Below the pieces are notes generated by a model. That model did not search any database. It was not told the origin of the DNA and was given only the letters and a program-made list of their open reading frames with translations. This document shows, piece after piece, positions 1 through 9,580 of a stretch of DNA of 44,874 bases (the first letter of the stretch is position 1; each line of letters starts with the position of its first letter). The stretch is taken from positions 1 through 44,874 of the forward strand of contig CASETG010000084.1 in the NCBI GenBank assembly GCA_949290765.1. The letters run 5' to 3'. This stretch comes from Oxalobacter formigenes (GTDB taxonomy: Bacteria > Pseudomonadota > Gammaproteobacteria > Burkholderiales > Burkholderiaceae_D). The position numbers were made by a program, and so were the translations under genes.

Positions 1-76
1 TGCCCACGAGGCAGAGACAACCGGAGGCGTATCCGGTCTAACTGAAATCTAATCGAATTATCCAAAGGAGCACATC
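1..76 (+). other. leuA upstream leader and possible end of an upstream gene
   Basis: All three forward frames close within this stretch (stops at about 41, 43 and 51), so the tail of an upstream rightward gene may end here, but it is too short to identify. In Burkholderiales leuA often follows ilvC, psd and pssA, so a pssA end is possible; this is inference only. The leuA ribosome-binding site AAAGGAG lies at 64-70, six bases before the ATG. No promoter could be assigned. Confidence 0.3.
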
Positions 77-1594
77 ATGGTCGGCACACCGGCAGACTCG
101 GCAGAAAAAATCATCATATTTGATACCACATTGCGTGATGGAGAACAGGTTCCCGGCAGCCAGCTGAACACGCTTGAAAAAATCGAAGTCGCCAGAGCAC
201 TGGAAGATCTGGGTGTCGACGTTATCGAGGCAGGTTTCCCGATTTCCAGCCCGGGTGATTTCAAGTCGGTTGTGGAAATTTCGAAAGTGGTTGAAAGACC
301 GGTGATTTCCGCTTTGACCCGTGCCATCGAAAAAGATATCGATGTGGCTGCCGAAGCGCTGAAATATGCCAAGAAAGGTCGTATCCATACCGGTATCGGA
401 ACATCGCCCTATCATATCTATTCCAAGCTGAACTCGACGCCGGACCAGATTCTGGAACGAGCCGTCAAGATGGTGAAATATGCCAGGAAGTATGTCGATG
501 ATGTCGAATTCTTCGCAGAGGATGCCGGACGAAGCGACAACGAATATCTGGCCCGTGTCGTGGAAGCGGTCATCGCGGCTGGCGCCACGGTCATCAACAT
601 TCCGGACACGACCGGTTACTGTACGCCTTACGAATACGGCGCCAAGATCAAGTATCTGAAAGACCATGTCGCCAATGTCGACCGCGCGACCTTGTCTGCG
701 CATTGCCACAACGACCTGGGTATGGCGACCGCCAATGCACTGGCCGGTATCATGAACGGTATCCGTCAGGTCGAATGTACGATCAACGGTATCGGCGAAC
801 GTGCAGGCAATACCTCGCTGGAAGAAATCGTCATGATTCTGAAATGCCGCAAGGACATTCCGGCCTATACCGACATCGATACGACCAAGATCATCCGTAC
901 ATCCCGTCTGGTTTCCAATCTCATGCGTATGCCGGTCCAGCCGAACAAGGCGATTGTCGGACGCAACGCATTCGCACACTCATCCGGTATTCATCAGGAT
1001 GGTGTGCTGAAGAACCGTGAAAATTACGAAATCATCGACCCGGCCGATATCGGCGTGAGCGATTCCTCGATCGTGCTGACCGCACGCAGCGGCCGTGCCG
1101 CACTGGACCATCATCTGCGCCGTTTGGGATATGCGCTTTCGCATGCCGAACTGGACGTGGCATACAGCAAGTTCCTGGTGCTGGCCGATGCACAGAAGTC
1201 CGTGTCCGATGAAGACCTCCGCCATCTGGCCGGTACCGGAACGGTTGAGGATGCACGGCGCATCAAACTGGATTACCTGCAAGTCGTTTGCGGCAAGGAT
1301 GCCATTCCGATGGCGACGGTTCGCCTGATCATCGACGGTGAACCATGTACCGCCACCGCTGCCGGTAACGGTCCTATCGATGCATCCATCAACGCCGTCC
1401 GCCAGCTGATTACCCAGAAAGTCACACTGGAAGAATTCCTGATCCAGGCATTTACCCGGGGTACGGACGATGTCGGCAAGGTTCATATCCAGGTGGAAAA
1501 CAAGGGCAAGGTTTATTACGGCTTCTCGGCCAATACCGATATCATCACGGCATCGGTCAACGCCTATATCGATGCGGTATCCAAGATCATCTAA
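77..1594 (+). CDS. leuA: 2-isopropylmalate synthase
   Basis: Catalyses the first committed step of leucine synthesis, condensing acetyl-CoA with 2-oxoisovalerate in the cytoplasm. The 505-residue protein has the usual bacterial LeuA length. The N-terminal TIM-barrel carries the signature [11 protein letters not shown] at about residues 17-27, whose Asp binds the divalent metal, and the HCHNDLG motif with metal-binding His at about 209 and 211. [12 protein letters not shown] motif follows near 240. The last 110 residues fit the regulatory domain that binds leucine for feedback inhibition. The ATG at 77 is supported by AAAGGAG just upstream. The gene stands alone here; no leuB, leuC or leuD is in the window. 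It ends in a strong hairpin terminator shared with the convergent lipoprotein genes. Identification is secure from motifs. Confidence 0.97.
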   Translation: MVGTPADSAEKIIIFDTTLRDGEQVPGSQLNTLEKIEVARALEDLGVDVIEAGFPISSPGDFKSVVEISKVVERPVISALTRAIEKDIDVAAEALKYAKKGRIHTGIGTSPYHIYSKLNSTPDQILERAVKMVKYARKYVDDVEFFAEDAGRSDNEYLARVVEAVIAAGATVINIPDTTGYCTPYEYGAKIKYLKDHVANVDRATLSAHCHNDLGMATANALAGIMNGIRQVECTINGIGERAGNTSLEEIVMILKCRKDIPAYTDIDTTKIIRTSRLVSNLMRMPVQPNKAIVGRNAFAHSSGIHQDGVLKNRENYEIIDPADIGVSDSSIVLTARSGRAALDHHLRRLGYALSHAELDVAYSKFLVLADAQKSVSDEDLRHLAGTGTVEDARRIKLDYLQVVCGKDAIPMATVRLIIDGEPCTATAAGNGPIDASINAVRQLITQKVTLEEFLIQAFTRGTDDVGKVHIQVENKGKVYYGFSANTDIITASVNAYIDAVSKII

Positions 1595-1617
1595 CACCTG
1601 ATTCCGGGAATAACCAT

Positions 1618-1649
1618 AAAAAAGGATGCGTGTCACGCATCCTTTTTTT
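1618..1649. terminator. bidirectional terminator between leuA and the lipoprotein pair
   Basis: A 7-bp stem GGATGCG (1624-1630) and CGCATCC (1636-1642) encloses a 5-base loop. It is flanked by an A-run before and seven T after, so it can act on both strands. It sits between the leuA stop and the stop of the leftward lipoprotein gene at 1660. Confidence 0.88.
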
Positions 1650-1659
1650 GTACGCTGCG

Positions 1660-2250
1660 TCAAAAGCCGATGCCAATTCCGGCGCCGCCTCCGACACCGC
1701 GTGTGCCACCGCCGATTCCGATACCGATTCCGCTGCCGATTCCGCCGAAGCTGCCGAACAGACCATTGTCACGCAGGTACAGCGGGTCCTGTCCATTTTC
1801 GATGCCGCGGACGATACCGCTGGAATCGAAGTAAATATGCATCATGGAATTCCAGATGCCTTCTTCCTTGTAACGGTAAGACCAGACTTCCTGCTTTTTC
1901 AAAGGAAGATAGGAAGTCTCGGTCGGATGACCGACGGTGCGCAAGACATCGTTTTTGTTGAACTGGTTGACCTGGATGGTTCCGAATTTTTCACGTGTCC
2001 GGACGTTTTCATAGGAAATCAGTTTGCCGTCCGGTCCGACTCGTGCCATGTAGGCGTATTGTGACCACTCGCCAACCGGCCATTCGAGCAAACGTGTATT
2101 GCCGTCCGGGTATTCGATGGCGGGAGGGCCGTTGTAGGCGATGACCTGTTCGACAGGCATGCCCGGTGTGAATTGCGGCCCCATGATGGCGGCGCAACCG
2201 CCCAGCGTCAGCAGGGCGGACAGTGCCAAAGCGGAAAAGGAACGTTTCAT
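1660..2250 (-). CDS. BamE/SmpA-like lipoprotein with glycine-rich tail (copy 1)
   Basis: A 196-residue predicted outer-membrane lipoprotein of unknown function. It begins with a type II signal peptide (MKRSFSALALSALL) and a lipobox ending in Cys at about residue 19 (LGGC). The mature part has two BamE/SmpA-like half-repeats, each with a Val/Gly-x-Pro turn (GMPVEQVIAYNGPP and VLRTVGHPTE) followed by Trp/Tyr-rich strands. Residues after about 160 form a low-complexity Gly/Ile tail absent from the neighbouring copy. It is a tandem paralogue of the gene just upstream on the same strand (about 30 bases apart), so both are probably co-transcribed. The ATG at 2250 has a GGAGG sequence on its own strand just upstream. 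Assignment to the BamE-like superfamily is by fold pattern; a role in BAM itself is not claimed. Confidence 0.8.
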   Translation of the reverse strand: MKRSFSALALSALLTLGGCAAIMGPQFTPGMPVEQVIAYNGPPAIEYPDGNTRLLEWPVGEWSQYAYMARVGPDGKLISYENVRTREKFGTIQVNQFNKNDVLRTVGHPTETSYLPLKKQEVWSYRYKEEGIWNSMMHIYFDSSGIVRGIENGQDPLYLRDNGLFGSFGGIGSGIGIGIGGGTRGVGGGAGIGIGF

Positions 2251-2280
2251 GGCAACCTCCTTTTGTCGTTTCTCGTATAG

Positions 2281-2763
2281 TCAGTCGGCACGGAGATACA
2301 TGGGATCCATGCCGTTTTCCATTCTTCTGACGATACCTTGTGAATCGAAATATATATACATCATGGAATTCCAGATGCCTTCTTCCTTGTAACGGTAAGC
2401 CCATACTTCGCGGTCGATCAGCGGCAGATAATCGACTTCCGTCGGGTGACCGACCGTTTTCAGCACATCGAGCTTGGTGAAGCGGTCGATCGGGATGGAG
2501 CCGAATTTTTCCCGTGTCAGTACCTGTTCATAGGATACCAGTTTCCCGTCTGCACCGATTTTCGCCATGTATGCGTACTGGGACCATGCGCCCACAGACC
2601 ATTCCAGAAGTCTTGTGTCGCCGATTTGATAGACGGCATCAGGCTGGCCTTTCAGGGCGATCACTTCCTGTTCGGATATGCCGGGTTGCGGCGTGGTGAA
2701 AAGGGAAGCGCAGCCCGAAAGCAGCATGGACAGGGAAAATGCCAGCAATATCAGTCGTTTCAT
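2281..2763 (-). CDS. BamE/SmpA-like lipoprotein (copy 2)
   Basis: A 160-residue lipoprotein with signal peptide [18 protein letters not shown], the Cys being about residue 18, then two BamE-like half-repeats. It is a close paralogue of the downstream neighbour: the segments around [23 protein letters not shown] and [13 protein letters not shown] match almost residue for residue, and 41 bases are identical at DNA level. It ends at the point where copy 1 adds its Gly-rich tail. An in-frame GTG nine bases earlier (2772) is possible, but an AGGG sequence about eight bases before the ATG at 2763, and the better signal peptide, favour 2763. It diverges from rpsO. The function is unknown; an envelope-assembly or stabilising role is inference from the fold. 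Confidence 0.8.
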   Translation of the reverse strand: MKRLILLAFSLSMLLSGCASLFTTPQPGISEQEVIALKGQPDAVYQIGDTRLLEWSVGAWSQYAYMAKIGADGKLVSYEQVLTREKFGSIPIDRFTKLDVLKTVGHPTEVDYLPLIDREVWAYRYKEEGIWNSMMYIYFDSQGIVRRMENGMDPMYLRAD

Positions 2764-2801
2764 GATCGTCACCCTGAAAAAAGAAACGGTTACAGTACTT
2801 A

Positions 2802-2864
2802 TTGTACAGAAAACGCTTTTCCGTTATACTGCCCTTCCTGTCGATTCGACAGGATTTGTATAAT
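2802..2864 (+). promoter_or_regulatory. rpsO promoter region
   Basis: TTGTAC (2802-2807) and TATACT (2825-2830) are separated by 17 bases, a good sigma-70 match. A second TATAAT lies at 2859-2864 without a clear -35. Either would give a leader of about 50-85 bases before rpsO. That leader is a likely place for S15 autoregulation, which is known in several bacteria, but I cannot define a specific fold here. Confidence 0.65.
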
Positions 2865-2919
2865 GTATTCACGGCATGCGGGGTGTCCACTCCATTTGCC
2901 GCAAGTGAGAGGTTATATT

Positions 2920-3189
2920 ATGGCATTGCTTAAAGAAGACAAGGCGGCTATCGTGTCCGCAAACGCACGCAGCCAGAACGATACCGGTTCCCCGGAAGTT
3001 CAGGTTGCTTTGTTGACCGCACGTATCAACGATCTGAACGGTCACTTCAAGGTTCACACCAAAGACCATCATTCCCGTCGCGGACTGATCAAGATGGTGA
3101 ACCGCCGCAAGAACCTGCTGGCTTACCTGCGCAAGAAAGATATCAACCGTTATCGTGATTTGATTGCGAAACTCGGCCTGAGAAAATAA
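2920..3189 (+). CDS. rpsO: 30S ribosomal protein S15
   Basis: Primary 16S rRNA-binding protein of the 30S platform. The 89-residue product is exactly the family length. It has the hallmark segments [15 protein letters not shown] (residues about 22-36), the [15 protein letters not shown] rRNA-binding region ([17 protein letters not shown]) and the terminal LIAKLGLRK. The same frame is open upstream to about 2446, but the S15 N-terminus [11 protein letters not shown] and the AGAGG sequence at 2907-2911 fix the start at 2920. It lies directly upstream of pnp, the conserved rpsO-pnp order, with its own promoter about 100 bases upstream. Confidence 0.98.
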   Translation: MALLKEDKAAIVSANARSQNDTGSPEVQVALLTARINDLNGHFKVHTKDHHSRRGLIKMVNRRKNLLAYLRKKDINRYRDLIAKLGLRK

Positions 3190-3217
3190 TCGTTGTTGCG
3201 AGCCGGAAGTTTTTTGT

Positions 3218-3252
3218 GAAATGCCTGCGCCAGTGTCTGTCGCGGGCATTTC
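3218..3252 (+). other. hairpin in the rpsO-pnp intergenic region
   Basis: A 12-bp stem with one G-U pair (3218-3229 with 3241-3252) encloses an 11-base loop. It lacks a T-run, so it may be a leaky terminator or an RNase III processing site. In E. coli the rpsO-pnp gap carries both an attenuating terminator and an RNase III hairpin that mediates PNPase autocontrol. The position matches; the function here is inference. Confidence 0.5.
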
Positions 3253-3376
3253 GTTATGAGCGTCGTCTGCGGTAAAGTGTGAAAAAGCGGAAAATTGTCG
3301 TTGTCAAAAAGTTGTTTGTCGTTATGAGGTGAACGGCAGCGCCTGAAAACCTGCCGGCAAAAATGAAAGGAATTAC

Positions 3377-5500
3377 ATGTTCAATAAAGTAAGCAAGACA
3401 TTCCAGTACGGTCAGCATACCGTGACGCTGGAAACCGGTGAGATTGCGCGCCAGGCCAGCGGCGCTGTGATGGTATCGATGGATGATACCGTTGTGCTGG
3501 CAACCGTTGTCGCCAAGGACGATATCAAGCCAGGTCAGGATTTTTTCCCTCTGACGGTGGATTATATTGAAAAGAGCTATGCCGCCGGCCGTATTCCGGG
3601 CAGCTTTTTCAAACGTGAAGGTCGTCCTTCCGAAAAAGAAACCCTGACTTCCCGTCTGATCGATCGTCCGATTCGTCCATTGTTCCCTGACGGCTATTTC
3701 AACGAAGTCCAGGTCATCATCCATGTATTGTCGGTCAACCCGGAAGTCGACCCCGATATTCCGTCCATGATCGGCGCATCGGCAGCCTTGTGCGTTTCCG
3801 GAATTCCTTTCAATGGGCCGCTGGGCGCTGCACGTGTCGGTTATATCGATGGTCAGTATGTCCTGAATCCGAATGCGTCCCAGCTGCCGCTGTCGCAGCT
3901 GGATCTGGTTGTCGCCGGTACAGAACAAGCGGTTTTGATGGTCGAATCCGAAGCGAAGGAATTGCCGGAAGACGTCATGCTCGGCGCTGTCGTATATGGT
4001 CATGAACAGATGAAAGTCGTCATTCAGGCAATCGATGAACTGGTGCGCGACGGCGGCAAACCTGAAGTCGAATGGGAACCGCCAGCCAAAAACGAAGCGC
4101 TCATCGCTGAAGTCACGCGCATTGCCGAAGACGAATTGCGCAAGGCATACCAGATTCGCCAGAAACAGGCCCGTTCGAGCGAATTGCGCCATATTTATGA
4201 AATGGTCAACCAGACGCTGGCTGCCGAAGCAGAAGCAAAGGGCGAGGCTGCACCGGATACGGTCGAAGTCGGCAATATCCTGTTCGAACTGGAAGCACGG
4301 ATTGTCCGTTCCCAGATTCTGGACGGCGAACCCCGTATCGACGGACGTGATACCCGTACGGTACGTCCGATCACCATCCGTACCGGTGTGCTGCCGAGAA
4401 CGCACGGATCTGCGCTCTTCACACGTGGTGAAACGCAGGCACTGGTCGTCGCGACGCTGGGTACTTCGCGTGACAACCAGAAGATCGACGGACTGATGGG
4501 CGAATACAGCGATGCATTCATGATGCATTACAACATGCCTCCGTTTGCAACGGGTGAAACCGGTCGTGTTGGTACGCCGAAACGTCGTGAAATCGGCCAC
4601 GGTCGTCTGGCGAAACGCGCACTGGTCGCCTGTCTGCCTTCACAGGAAGAATTCAGCTATTCCATCCGTCTGGTGTCCGAAATCATGGAATCCAACGGTT
4701 CCTCGTCGATGGCATCCGTTTGCGGCGGTTCGCTGGCATTGATGGATGCGGGTGTACCTGTCAAGACGCATGTCGCCGGTATCGCCATGGGCCTGATCAA
4801 GGAAGGCAACAAGTTCGCGGTTCTGACCGATATTCTGGGTGATGAAGACCATCTCGGCGATATGGACTTCAAGGTCGCCGGTACGGAAAAAGGCGTGACC
4901 GCCTTGCAGATGGATATCAAGATTCAGGGCATTACCAAGGAAATCATGCAGGTCGCGCTGGCACAGGCACGCGAAGGCCGCATGCATATTCTGGGCAAGA
5001 TGCAGGAAGCGATGCCGCATTTCAAGACGGAATTGTCCGACTTTGCGCCGCGTCTGATTACGATGCGTATCAATCCGGAAAAAATCCGTGATGTAATCGG
5101 CAAGGGTGGCGCCGTCATTCGTGCGTTGACCGAAGAAACCGGCGCACAGATCGACATCAGCGACGACGGTCTCGTCACCATCGCCTCGGTCGATGCGGCA
5201 GCCGGCCAGGAAGCCAAACGTCGCATCGAGGAGCTGACCGCTTCTGTGGAAGTCGGCAAAATCTATGACGGCACTGTCTTGAAATTGCTGGATTTCGGCG
5301 CTATTGTTCAGATATTGCCCGGCCGGGACGGCCTGTTGCATATCAGCCAGATCGCAACCGAACGCGTCAATGCAGTATCGGATTATCTGGAAGAAGGACA
5401 GTCGGTTCGCGTCAAGGTTCTCGAAACGGATGACCGTGGCCGTATCAAGCTGTCCATGAAAGCTGTTGCAGCGGAAGAAAACAACGCTTCTGCAGAATAG
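3377..5500 (+). CDS. pnp: polyribonucleotide nucleotidyltransferase (PNPase)
   Basis: Phosphorolytic 3'-5' exoribonuclease of mRNA decay. It normally forms a trimeric ring and may join an RNase E degradosome. The 707-residue protein is the family length. Two RNase PH-like domains (about 1-210 and 310-545) flank a helical linker. A KH domain follows with its GxxG loop in [12 protein letters not shown] (near 573), then an S1 domain from about 625 ([19 protein letters not shown]). Motifs such as [20 protein letters not shown] and [11 protein letters not shown] are diagnostic. An AAAGGAA sequence precedes the ATG. It lies downstream of rpsO and ends at a strong terminator (5547-5579), so rpsO-pnp can be one transcript. 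Confidence 0.98.
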   Translation: MFNKVSKTFQYGQHTVTLETGEIARQASGAVMVSMDDTVVLATVVAKDDIKPGQDFFPLTVDYIEKSYAAGRIPGSFFKREGRPSEKETLTSRLIDRPIRPLFPDGYFNEVQVIIHVLSVNPEVDPDIPSMIGASAALCVSGIPFNGPLGAARVGYIDGQYVLNPNASQLPLSQLDLVVAGTEQAVLMVESEAKELPEDVMLGAVVYGHEQMKVVIQAIDELVRDGGKPEVEWEPPAKNEALIAEVTRIAEDELRKAYQIRQKQARSSELRHIYEMVNQTLAAEAEAKGEAAPDTVEVGNILFELEARIVRSQILDGEPRIDGRDTRTVRPITIRTGVLPRTHGSALFTRGETQALVVATLGTSRDNQKIDGLMGEYSDAFMMHYNMPPFATGETGRVGTPKRREIGHGRLAKRALVACLPSQEEFSYSIRLVSEIMESNGSSSMASVCGGSLALMDAGVPVKTHVAGIAMGLIKEGNKFAVLTDILGDEDHLGDMDFKVAGTEKGVTALQMDIKIQGITKEIMQVALAQAREGRMHILGKMQEAMPHFKTELSDFAPRLITMRINPEKIRDVIGKGGAVIRALTEETGAQIDISDDGLVTIASVDAAAGQEAKRRIEELTASVEVGKIYDGTVLKLLDFGAIVQILPGRDGLLHISQIATERVNAVSDYLEEGQSVRVKVLETDDRGRIKLSMKAVAAEENNASAE

Positions 5501-5546
5501 GGGTTTTTCTGTTTCCGGCACGTGTGCCGACAGGAATCCTGGAAAG

Positions 5547-5579
5547 TCCTCCCGGAAGATACCGGGAGGATTTTTGTTT
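5547..5579 (+). terminator. pnp terminator
   Basis: A perfect 9-bp stem (TCCTCCCGG at 5547-5555, CCGGGAGGA at 5562-5570) with a 6-base loop is followed by TTTTTGTTT. This is a classical intrinsic terminator about 46 bases after the pnp stop. Confidence 0.92.
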
Positions 5580-5729
5580 GATTGCAAGGCATACGGCCGG
5601 AAACGGTTTATGAATGGAAACCGGAAACATTCCGCATAAGAAGTATGAGTACATGGCGCTTGCATCGGGCGTGCCATATGCGTGACTTCGGAGCAGTTTT
5701 TTCCGGATATCCCGAAGGGGAAAAGACAG

Positions 5730-6710
5730 ATGAAAGCGATTGAAATTATCGACCAGGGGTCGAAAGGCTACCTCCAGCTGACAGAAAGACCGGTTCCGGT
5801 AGCAGGCCCCGGTGAAGTGCTGATTCGAGTTCATGCGGCCGGTATCAACCGTCCTGACGTGTTGCAGCGTATCGGTCGTTATGTGGTGCCGAAGGGTGCG
5901 CCGGATATTCCCGGTCTGGAAATCGCCGGTGAAATCGTCGGCGGCGACCTGTCCGGCAGCGACTTCAAAATCGGCGATATGGTCTGCGCGCTTGTGCAGG
6001 GAGGTGGATATGCCGAATACTGTACGGCATGTACCCGGTTGTGTTTGCCTGTTCCGAAAGGGCTGACGCCTATCGAGGCTGCGTCGTTACCTGAAACCTA
6101 CTTTACGGTCTGGAGCAATGTCTATGACTTCGGTGGCCTGAAGGAAGGTGAAAGTCTGCTGGTTCAGGCAGGTGCATCGGGTATCGGCGTCACGGCCATC
6201 CAGATGGCGCAGGCGATGGGGCATCGTGTGTTCGCCACGGCACGGACGGAAGACAAGTGCCGCGCCTGTGAAAAGCTGGGTGCCGAACGGTGTATCAATT
6301 CCACGACAGAAAATTTTGCCGAATATATCAAGCAGGCGACGAACGGCAAGGGTGTCGATGTCATTCTGGATATTATCGGTGCTGCCGTTCTGGACAAGGA
6401 AATCGACTGTCTTGCCGATGAGGGTCGTCTCGTCCTGATCGCGTATCTGGGAGGTCGTCTCGGTACTGTCGATCTGGCGCAGATCGTGCACCGGCAGTTG
6501 ATGGTTACCGGTTCGACATTGCGTCCGCGTTCAAACGACTTCAAGGCGGAAATCGCGGCCAATCTGAGAAAGCATGTCTGGCCGTTGATCGAAGCGGGAA
6601 AAATCAAACCGGTCATTTACCGGGTGTTTCCGCTGGCGGAAGCCATGCAGGCACAGAAACTGATGCAGTCCAATACCCATTTCGGCAAGATCGTGCTTCA
6701 GGTAATCTGA
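5730..6710 (+). CDS. NAD(P)H:quinone oxidoreductase, zinc-independent MDR family (PIG3-like)
   Basis: A 326-residue medium-chain dehydrogenase/reductase, predicted to reduce quinones with NADPH in the cytosol. The GroES-like N-terminal domain includes GEVLIRVHAAGINRPDVLQR, the quinone-oxidoreductase pattern without catalytic-zinc Cys/His ligands. The Rossmann motif QAGASGIGVTAIQMAQ lies at about 145-160, followed by the cofactor-choice region ATARTEDK. The C-terminus FPLAEAMQAQKLMQSNTHFG closely matches the PIG3/TIGR02824 type. The frame is open 16 codons further up, but the ATG at 5730 starts the conserved MKAIEI segment and has GAAGGGG about ten bases upstream. It follows pnp after the terminator and is convergent with trmB. 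The physiological substrate is not known. Confidence 0.9.
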   Translation: MKAIEIIDQGSKGYLQLTERPVPVAGPGEVLIRVHAAGINRPDVLQRIGRYVVPKGAPDIPGLEIAGEIVGGDLSGSDFKIGDMVCALVQGGGYAEYCTACTRLCLPVPKGLTPIEAASLPETYFTVWSNVYDFGGLKEGESLLVQAGASGIGVTAIQMAQAMGHRVFATARTEDKCRACEKLGAERCINSTTENFAEYIKQATNGKGVDVILDIIGAAVLDKEIDCLADEGRLVLIAYLGGRLGTVDLAQIVHRQLMVTGSTLRPRSNDFKAEIAANLRKHVWPLIEAGKIKPVIYRVFPLAEAMQAQKLMQSNTHFGKIVLQVI

Positions 6711-6712
6711 CT

Positions 6713-6732
6713 GACTGGAGCCAGTCGTTTCA
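6713..6732. terminator. weak hairpin between convergent genes
   Basis: GACTGG (6713-6718) and CCAGTC (6721-6726) form a short stem followed by GTTTC, in the 19-base gap between the oxidoreductase stop and the trmB stop. The two-base loop and poor T-run make it only a weak candidate terminator. Confidence 0.3.
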
Positions 6733-7458
6733 AATGGGCTGGCGTTTGCGGAAAACCAGATCCCAGACGCCATGCCCGAGTCTCAGTCCCCGTTTTTCGA
6801 ATTTCGTCACCGGTCGGTAATCGGGGCGTTGCGCGTATCCCGATGCAGTATTTTGCAAGCCGGATTCCGCGCCCAACACTTCCAGCATCTGTTCAGCGTA
6901 ATTTTTCCAGTCTGTCGCACAATGCAGGTAACCGTTATTTGCCAGACGGCTGACCAGCAGACGGACGAAGTCCGGCTGTATCAGGCGGCGTTTGTGGTGA
7001 CGAGCTTTGTGCCATGGGTCCGGAAAGAAAATGTGGACACCGTCAAGTGAATTTTCCGCGATCATGCTTTCCAGCACTTCGACGGCATCGTGCTGGATGA
7101 TTCGTATATTGGACAATTGTTTTTCACCGATTAGTTTCAGCAGACTGCCAACACCGGGCGTATGGACTTCCACGCCGATGAAATCCAGCTCGGGCCGGTT
7201 TTCGGCGATTGTCGCGGTCGTCTCACCCATCCCGAAACCGATTTCCAGAATGACCGGTGCTTTTCTTCCGAATGTTTGGGTGTAATTGAGCGTTTCCCTG
7301 GCAAATGGCAGACAGTATGCCGGACCGAGTTCATGGATAGCGCGTTCCTGTCCTGTGGAGAGACGTCCGGCGCGCGTGACGAAACTGCGGATGCGGCGTG
7401 TTTCTGGGTCGAAAAACATGGGTTTTCCGGAAGAATGCATAACAGGCTGGTCTGGCAT
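6730..7458 (-). CDS. trmB: tRNA (guanine(46)-N7)-methyltransferase
   Basis: Transfers a methyl group from S-adenosylmethionine to G46 in the variable loop of tRNAs. The 242-residue product has the SAM-binding motif EIGFGMG at 72-78, the acidic end of strand 2 ([10 protein letters not shown]) and the family signature [15 protein letters not shown] at 144-158, which carries residues needed for tRNA methylation. The C-terminal [21 protein letters not shown] is also typical of TrmB. The first 40 or so residues form the usual variable extension. The ATG at 7458 is the first in the conserved frame. It lies downstream of the symporter gene on the same strand, separated by 155 bases that contain no evident gene. 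Confidence 0.96.
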   Translation of the reverse strand: MPDQPVMHSSGKPMFFDPETRRIRSFVTRAGRLSTGQERAIHELGPAYCLPFARETLNYTQTFGRKAPVILEIGFGMGETTATIAENRPELDFIGVEVHTPGVGSLLKLIGEKQLSNIRIIQHDAVEVLESMIAENSLDGVHIFFPDPWHKARHHKRRLIQPDFVRLLVSRLANNGYLHCATDWKNYAEQMLEVLGAESGLQNTASGYAQRPDYRPVTKFEKRGLRLGHGVWDLVFRKRQPI

Positions 7459-7613
7459 AATCGGTTGTGTCGTCAGGTGAAAAACGGAGAGAGCGTCATT
7501 TTACGCAGGTTTGGAATGCTTGGGAACAGACGTGCGGCACCTTCATCCATGAAGATATCGGGCACGGGCAGGAAACCTTGGGATTGTCGCACAGGACGGG
7601 AGCGTCGGTGTAC

Positions 7614-8972
7614 TCAGCGTTTTTTCGTATAGAAAAACCACAACCAGCATGCCAGCGATACCAGCAACAGCACAATAGAAATACACAATACCATCATGCC
7701 TTGCCCAAGCATGACCAGCGGAACGGCAAGTGATGTCCAGAAACCGCCGCCCATGATCGGTTCATGAATCAACTGTTTGTAACCGAAGGCTTCGGCTGCG
7801 ACGGTCTTGTTGTCCGGGTCAACCGTACGCAAGAGCATCAGCCCGGTAGCTGTCACGCCGGTTGCCTGTCCGAGTTCGGCAATCGAACGCTCGAACCATG
7901 CCTGGTCGAAAATACGAGGGCCGATGAACAGGACGGCGCAAATATTCCAGAGCAGGCCGAAAGCGACCAGAATGCAGAGCGGCGCCCAATAGGCGAGGAC
8001 AAATTCAACACGGATGGACGCGATGGCGGCAACGACCAGAAAATCCAGAGCGGCGCCGGTAATGCGTTGCATCTGACCGTGATCGGCCAGTTTGTCCAGA
8101 CCGGTCTTTCGCAATGCCATCTGAAGCAGGACGCCGCCTATCATGCACAAGGGGAACAGGGGCAGGCTTTGCATGATTTTCATTTCGTGAAACGATGCCG
8201 GCGTAATATGGTCGGTCAGAATCAATGCTTCCTTGATGCCGTATCCAATCAGTATGGCGATGCCGACCAGCGCGATATGCAGCGCGAGCGAATCGACGGA
8301 GTCGGAAGAGACCGTTTGCCATCCGGCTGATGGACGATTGCCGCAAGGATAGATGCCGATACGTTCCAGACGGGTTTTGTCTTCGAATGTCCGGATATTC
8401 TTGATATCTCCGCGACGCACGGCGATATTGATGAGAATCATGCCGACGACGATGCCAAGTACCAGGCCGCAAGTCGCGACCGTGTAGCCGAGATCCGCTC
8501 CCGCCTGCCATCCCAGCTCGGTGAAAGTTTCCGACAGGCCGCCGACCGTTCCGTGTCCCCCTTCAAAGCCGATTTCCAGCAGATTGCCGAAAACATCCGG
8601 TACGTTGAACATGGGAGCAAGCAGCAGAAAGACCAGTCCCAGACCGACGACATATTGCCCCCATGCAATGATCTGGCCGAAACAGAATTGCGGTGCGGTC
8701 AAGTGCCAGATTTTTTTCAGGGATGTCGAAGACATGCCCAGAAACAGACCGGCGAAAACAATGTTTATCAGAAAGCCCGGCAGTTTGCCGAACGCGATGA
8801 ACCAGTCAGGTGAAACGACATGTTCCAGTAAATTGATGGCTGCCAGACCGATGAATCCGCCGATGACGGAAGCCGGAATGAAAAGACGCTGGAAAATCGG
8901 AAAAAAAGACCGGATGGCCATTCCCGTTACCAGAAGAACGCAAATGGCGCAAAAGGACATGATGGCAGTCAT
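7614..8972 (-). CDS. gltS: sodium/glutamate symporter family protein (GltS-like)
   Basis: An inner-membrane sodium-coupled carrier, most likely for glutamate or a related dicarboxylate. The 452-residue protein is almost entirely hydrophobic with about ten or more predicted membrane spans. The motif GGHGTVGGLSETFTELGW (about residues 139-156) matches the first re-entrant GGHG loop of GltS, and a second loop region appears near the C-terminus around GVTATGLMLLRTVDP. A hydrophilic stretch in the middle (RTFEDKTRLERIGIYPCG) makes it longer than E. coli GltS (about 401 residues). The start at 8972 (MTAIMSFCAICVLL) is the first ATG; a second ATG four codons on is possible. No regulator is adjacent. 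The substrate is inferred from the family only. Confidence 0.85.
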   Translation of the reverse strand: MTAIMSFCAICVLLVTGMAIRSFFPIFQRLFIPASVIGGFIGLAAINLLEHVVSPDWFIAFGKLPGFLINIVFAGLFLGMSSTSLKKIWHLTAPQFCFGQIIAWGQYVVGLGLVFLLLAPMFNVPDVFGNLLEIGFEGGHGTVGGLSETFTELGWQAGADLGYTVATCGLVLGIVVGMILINIAVRRGDIKNIRTFEDKTRLERIGIYPCGNRPSAGWQTVSSDSVDSLALHIALVGIAILIGYGIKEALILTDHITPASFHEMKIMQSLPLFPLCMIGGVLLQMALRKTGLDKLADHGQMQRITGAALDFLVVAAIASIRVEFVLAYWAPLCILVAFGLLWNICAVLFIGPRIFDQAWFERSIAELGQATGVTATGLMLLRTVDPDNKTVAAEAFGYKQLIHEPIMGGGFWTSLAVPLVMLGQGMMVLCISIVLLLVSLACWLWFFYTKKR

Positions 8973-9580
8973 GGGAAGCTTTCGTATCGGATTCGTCAGG
9001 ACACAGGGTCGCCGGCGGAAAAATACGGTGACAAGTGATGCCGCGCCGTCCGGATAACCCGGTGCGGGCAGTCAGACGAGACCGTAATTGAATAATGCAT
9101 CATCGCGAGCATTTTCTCATGATACGAATCAGCTGTTGTGCTGCTTGCGGCGAGAAGACGTATGTTTTGTTGCGCGCATGAAACGGGTTTCTTTGCCAGC
9201 GTCCCGATCGAAAACGAAAAATTCCCATGTCCGATTCGGCAGCTTTATCCATCCTGTGAAAAGACCGGGATGAGGTATTTTCAAATCGCGTCCTGATGAA
9301 CCATTAAAACATCGCTGAAGCAATCTCTGCCTCTTTCGCATAGGCATACCGTTTTTTGCCGGTGACATGTTTTTGGTCATTTCTGCCTGATTTCAGTCGA
9401 AAGCTTTTCGTCGGGGGTGTTGTATTCCACACATATAACCGGGTTTGTTGTGGTTGAAGTAGGCTCACAACGCCTCGACATAACAAATCATGTTGCGTTT
9501 TTGCGGGGTGGTCTGTAGTATGTCGATATGCATTTCACGCCTATTGTTGATGTGTTATGCCAATATCCTGAGGAAGTATT
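8973..9580. other. 608-base stretch without a convincing gene
   Basis: This interval separates the leftward symporter from the rightward exported-protein operon. Only short overlapping frames occur, for example 9129-9380 and 9304-9486 on the minus strand, with no ribosome site and no recognisable domain. The two minus-strand frames adjoin at about 9304-9380 and could be a decayed small gene, but I cannot name one. The right end holds the promoter of the next operon. No inverted-repeat ends of an insertion sequence were found. Confidence 0.5.
9493..9521 (+). promoter_or_regulatory. promoter of the exported-protein operon
   Basis: TTGCGT (9493-9498) and TAGTAT (9516-9521) are separated by 17 bases. 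Transcription would begin near 9528, giving a leader of about 53 bases before the ATG at 9581, which has GAGGAAG four bases upstream. Confidence 0.5.

Noticed and set aside
2446..2919. Open frame upstream of rpsO in phase with S15
   Set aside because: It runs antisense to a lipoprotein gene and across the rpsO promoter; S15 length and its ribosome site fix the start at 2920.
3254..4600. A 448-codon minus-strand frame opposite pnp
   Set aside because: Composition is that of an antisense shadow (Phe/Arg/His/Gln rich) and it lies wholly over conserved PNPase coding sequence.
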